From Chara braunii (taxonomy: Eukaryota; Streptophyta; Charophyceae; Charales; Characeae): a stretch of DNA of 30,427 nt. A program made the position numbers and the translations under genes. Every line of letters begins with the position of its first letter. Position 1 is the first letter of the stretch. Positions 27,442-30,427 of the stretch are shown here, piece by piece. The notes beneath the pieces are model-generated. The model made no database searches and was not told the DNA's origin. It saw only the letters and a program-made list of their open reading frames with translations. The DNA lies in the NCBI GenBank assembly GCA_003427395.1, contig BFEA01000508.1:342756-373182 (forward strand), written 5' to 3'.

Positions 27442-28112
27442 ATGAACACAGTTCAGTCTACGCAGGTCAGTGAGTTAGTACTGACCAACCTCAATCGAAT
27501 CTCATGCAAAGAGGCATTCCACTATCGGTATGTTAGTGCCATTGGTCTCAGACAGGGAGATCTATCAATCTTCGTTGTCCAGACCAGTTTTGCTGATGGC
27601 ACTATCCACGACCTGACCTGAAGAAGGGCAGGGAGACTCATGAGCTTTTTGATCGAGTCCGGATCTCAGCCACTGAATACCTTGAGCAGAGAGAGAGAGA
27701 GCTCGATGAGAGCGGCACTACGCTGATCCGCAGCTTCGGGCCTATGCTCTATACTGACTATCCTAGGCCTCCAGTCCCTTCTCTTCTCACTGATGGCACG
27801 AGTTGGCTGGATGTGATTGGTCTGGCAAAGAGGTATATCTCTCCTGCGGTAATCGACATTGAGGTGTTGACAGAGCCCCACCGAGTACCCCTACCTCAGA
27901 CGAGGAGTCTTTTCAGTGGATGGACTGCTTACCTTGTAGGAGGAGTTCTGCTCCATGGTCGACTACTGTGTCATGTGCCTTGGATGATCGTGTTCAGAGC
28001 TTGCTGGCTACAGGTGGCTTTTTGTCACGAAGCCCCAGTCTCAGATTGTACGTGGGCGTGGGTCACGGCACCAGAGGAGATCAATGAAAAGAGATTGAGA
28101 GAGAATGACTAG
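27442..28112 (+). pseudogene. Gene-like reading frame with one frameshift, family unknown
   Basis: From the ATG at 27442 a frame reads as ordinary protein (segments VSELVLTNLNRISCKEAFHYRY and LRQGDLSIFVVQTSFADGT) to TGA 27619. Just before, another frame opens after a TGA at 27594 and continues to TGA 28110 with segments such as ATEYLEQRERELDESG and GTSWLDVIGLAKRYISPAVI. Balanced composition and amphipathic character support former coding on both sides of a one-base shift in 27597-27618. A spliced boundary is an alternative, though I see no strong GT-AG pair there. I cannot name the family. The last ~45 residues look less protein-like. Confidence 0.4.
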
Positions 28113-28400
28113 AGGGATGAGTGAGGACTCTTGAGAGGTGCTGACCGTGCTCTTTCATGTGTACTTTCTGAGATTATTATGAGTTCTCATTCTTCCCTCA
28201 TTCAATTGCCCATGTCCTTGCTCAAGTTAGTCAGTCTTATTTTTTGCATTATCCTTGCTTGATAATTGCCTTCGTAAATGTTTTGTCACAGTTCTCAAAA
28301 TCAGATTGACATATTTAATGCATGCATAGCACCCCATAATTTCATGACTATTATTTGCATAATTTTCTGCTGTTCCGAATCAAAATGAAAGATTCCTAAG
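28113..28400. other. T-rich gene-free stretch
   Basis: Follows the gene-like frame; could hold its 3' end. No polyadenylation signal stands out. Confidence 0.4.
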
Positions 28401-28408
28401 ACCGGGGA

Positions 28409-28448
28409 CCGGCGAAGACCGCAATTGAAGGGTCTCGCTCGAAGCCGG
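28409..28448. repeat. Two-part hairpin
   Basis: CCGGC (28409) pairs with GCCGG (28444), and AGACC (28416) pairs with GGTCT (28431) around loop GCAATTGAAG; an internal loop separates the two perfect five-pair helices. Confidence 0.5.
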
Positions 28449-28705
28449 ACGCACACAACAGGAAGGGATTTGCATTATTTAATTCATTTTATTTACTGCA
28501 ATCAAGTTCAAAATCCTGCGTGACAGCCTGTTGGCTTTCCGATCGCTCTGAGAGGCCCGGCTGGAAAAAGTGCGACAACGCGCACACTCAAGCCGACGAG
28601 CACTCAGACAGGCACGGAGACCAGCGCGCATGCACACACGTGCAGACTTAGGAAACGGGCTCAGACCACTGGGCGGACTGAGCCTTACTCCACTACTACA
28701 TACAT

Positions 28706-28748
28706 ATTGAGTTGCTCCCCTTCTACTCGAAGTGGGAGCTAGCTCAAT
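28706..28748. repeat. Sixteen-pair hairpin
   Basis: ATTGAG, GCTCCC and CTTC pair in turn with GAAG, GGGAGC and CTCAAT around loop TACTC, with only small internal bulges. About 65 bases on, TCCCTT/AAGGGA with tetraloop TTGG follows (28814-28829). Confidence 0.7.
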
Positions 28749-28854
28749 AGGTTTCAGTGTTGTTTGACATACAGGGGGTGTGGGGATCGAGATCTATCGC
28801 CCTCTGAGCTAACTCCCTTTTGGAAGGGAACTCTTCTTTATTTACCTCGTGATC

Positions 28855-29045
28855 GGTAGGCCGGGGCTTGAACCTGTGACCTTGGTTTCAGAGGCTAGAT
28901 GCAGTTAGAGCCCGTTGTAACAATTGGCACAACGGGGTAGTTAGTAACTTTCTTTTCTTTTTCTTTTTTGTTGTTAGATTCACTTTCTTTCTCGTTTTTT
29001 TCCCGTAGCTACTCTTTGAAGAACGACTTGAATGAATTTGTCCCC
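28855..29045 (-). repeat. tRNA-like (Pol III B-box) repeat fragment, copy 2
   Basis: The minus strand near 28866-28886 reads GGTCACAGGTTCAAGCCCCGG, a B box with flanks. Upstream on minus, TAACTGCATCTAGCC could be a worn A-box/anticodon side. It shares the B-box context and the word ACTTGAATGAATTTG (29028) with the copy at 2975-3102. No complete cloverleaf. Confidence 0.4.
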
Positions 29046-29079
29046 GCAACCAAGACCGGTTCAATCTAGTAGCTCACTA

Positions 29080-29187
29080 TGGCTACAAATCCGACCGAGG
29101 TCGCGGAGGTAGGTTGGCGCCTCCTAGTAGTACGGTGGCACATAGCCAAAACTCGTGCAGTTGCGGAAGGCAGAGAGAGGTGAAGTG
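29080..29187 (+). CDS. Short ORF MATNPTEVAE..., or first exon (doubtful)
   Basis: ATG at 29080 followed by about 35 codons to a TGA. The first ten residues are followed by GAG|GTAGGT, an acceptable splice donor, so MATNPTEVAE could be the coding start of a spliced gene. There is no domain and no TATA box close upstream. Confidence 0.2.
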
Positions 29188-29424
29188 CAGCAAGGAGCGA
29201 GGGACAAAGGTGGAATGCGCGGGTGGAAAAGACAAGTGAAGTCGACAACAAAATGTACGGGGGCTCGAAGGAGGAATGCGCGAGTGAAGGAGGAAGACCA
29301 ATCGCGCGGGGAATAAAAGAAATAGCCGCACAAAAAAGCAGGAGGAGAAACGCGTGGAGGGAAAAGAGGAGGATCGCGGGGGAAAATGGTGACACCCGGA
29401 AGAGTAACGAGGAGAGTAGTGATT

Positions 29425-29496
29425 GAAGAAGAAGAAGAAGAAGAAGAAGAAGAAGAAGAAGAAGAAGAAGAAGAAGAAGAAGAAGAAGAAGAAGAA
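29425..29496. repeat. (GAA)n microsatellite
   Basis: About 24 uninterrupted GAA units within a purine-rich region 29170-29790. Long frames of poly-Glu, poly-Lys, poly-Leu or poly-Ser here on either strand are by-products of the repeat. Confidence 0.95.
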
Positions 29497-29699
29497 GGAG
29501 GAGGAGGGGAGGAGGAGGAGAAGAAGAAGGAGATGAAGAGAAGGGGAAGAAGGAGAGAGGAGATGGCAAGCGGGAAGCGGGCAAGTTAACACGTGGGGAA
29601 GTTCGGAAAGAAGTTGACAGCACGAAGGAAGGAGATGGTCGCGCCGTAGAAAGAGGCGCAGCAAGAAGGAGCCAGAGTGCGTGAAATGGCAAGACCGAG

Positions 29700-29976
29700 A
29701 TGCCGCGCAGAAGAAGGAGAAGAAGAAGACTTGAGAAGGAAAAAGAAGAGGAAGAAGAAGAAGAAGAGGAAGGAGGGGAGAGACAAGAAGGAAGGGCGAC
29801 GTACCTATCATCCGCCGGCTCGTCTGGTGGGATGCGAACCTGTGCCTGTCGTGCCCCGTACTGTGGTTGTGGTATGCTGCGCATCGCGACGAGTCGTCGT
29901 GCCGGAGTGGAGAGCGGTGAAGTCTACGACGATGACAGAGACGACGACGACGACCGGGGAGTAAGAGAGAAAACAG
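29700..29976 (+). CDS. Possible exon ending at a consensus splice donor (doubtful)
   Basis: A frame opening with Arg- and Glu-rich runs becomes more protein-like (CACRAPYCGCG, SRRAGVESGEVYDDDRDDDDD) and ends at ACAG|GTAAGT (exon end 29976), a near-perfect donor. The acidic/Arg-rich composition resembles the minus-strand frame at 19735-20028. Reading frame and start are uncertain because the upstream part is purine repeat. Confidence 0.25.
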
Positions 29977-30031
29977 GTAAGTCTCCTACCCCATGACTAG
30001 CCTAACGCTACTACTGTCGATAGCGTGATAA

Positions 30032-30032
30032 A

Positions 30033-30068
<36 letters not shown>

Positions 30069-30080
30069 AATAAATAAATA
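30032..30080. repeat. (AT)n microsatellite followed by (AAAT)n
   Basis: AT dinucleotides with single interruptions from 30032 to about 30068, then AAAT units to about 30082. Confidence 0.95.
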
Positions 30081-30084
30081 AACC

Positions 30085-30134
30085 AAATGAATCTAACCGA
30101 CGCTACTACGTGGAAATATACACTATCACACTCA

Positions 30135-30215
<81 letters not shown>

Positions 30216-30352
30216 CTATAAGTCTCCAACCTTGGCCAACAACTAAGTCTCCAACCGCAGTTCGCCGCACGCTACTTGGATCGGTAAAATGAGCAAATCA
30301 AAAAGTGGCAGTGTATATTTCCACGTTTCAACGGAAGATTCATTCCGTTTTT
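30085..30352. repeat. Inverted repeat enclosing (GT)n/(GA)n
   Basis: ACGTGGAAATATACACT at 30108-30124 is the exact reverse complement of 30310-30326. The similarity extends outward to AATGAATCT (near 30086) against its complement (near 30335-30345) and slightly inward. Arms of about 40 bp flank (TG)n 30137-30183 and (GA)n to about 30216. It could be a small foldback element or two inverted copies of one repeat. Confidence 0.7.
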
Positions 30353-30370
30353 GCTCATCCTATCGATGGA

Positions 30371-30371
<1 letters not shown>

Positions 30372-30427
<56 letters not shown>
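30372..30427. repeat. (GT)n microsatellite at window end
   Basis: Uninterrupted GT dinucleotides running to the edge of the window. Confidence 0.95.

Noticed and set aside
29066-29884. Long minus-strand ORFs with poly-Leu, poly-Phe and poly-Ser
   Set aside because: They are antisense translations of the (GAA)n tract and surrounding purine-rich DNA.

Overview
This is nuclear DNA from a large, repeat-packed eukaryotic genome. Nothing in it looks prokaryotic: there are Penelope-like and Ty3-type retroelements, TATA boxes, consensus splice donors, long microsatellites and several degenerate tandem arrays, and there is no operon structure. Scattered single N bases (20768, 23103, 23108, 23186, 24176, 24215, 24260, 24266, 24282) indicate a draft assembly. 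The taxon cannot be read directly. The Ty3 pol has a cast I associate with fungal-type Ty3 elements. The acidic/Arg-rich low-complexity reading frames would fit a charophyte-type alga, but that is a guess.

Layout. 1-500: low-complexity DNA and a short repeat. 498-2666: a decayed Penelope-like reverse transcriptase kept in one frame with four in-frame stops, followed by T-rich DNA, a tRNA-like B-box motif and a hammerhead-like core near 3327-3369. 4167-5216 (minus): an unbroken Ty3-type gag with a CCHC zinc knuckle. 5217-12830: no convincing gene, but dense structure: six consecutive hairpins ending next to a TATA box, a 122-bp tandem array, nine hairpins that share one loop motif, a ~27-bp array and a ~175-bp array. 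12834-17489 (plus): a decayed Ty3 element with spacer, protease, RT, RNase H and integrase in order, two frame changes and several in-frame stops. 17490-19520: more hairpin families with conserved loops and changing stems, ending in a hairpin that directly abuts a TATA box. 19558-20461 (minus): an Arg/Gly- and Glu-rich first-exon-like ORF with its own TATA box and upstream hairpins. 20900-27400: no recognisable gene; two copies of an (ATT)n-associated repeat and short-unit arrays. 27442-28112: a gene-like frameshifted reading frame of unknown family. 28400-30427: hairpins, a tRNA-like motif, (GAA)n, a possible exon ending in a splice donor, and (AT)n/(GT)n/(GA)n microsatellites enclosed by a 17-bp perfect inverted repeat.

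The least ordinary feature is the hairpin system around the Ty3 element. Several families keep the loop sequence while both stem strands change together, the covariation signature of a structure conserved by selection or regenerated by a copying mechanism. In three places a hairpin lies just upstream of a TATA box, which suggests (inference) that the hairpins belong to long-terminal-repeat promoters. I could not align a 5' and a 3' LTR by eye, so LTR boundaries are not given.
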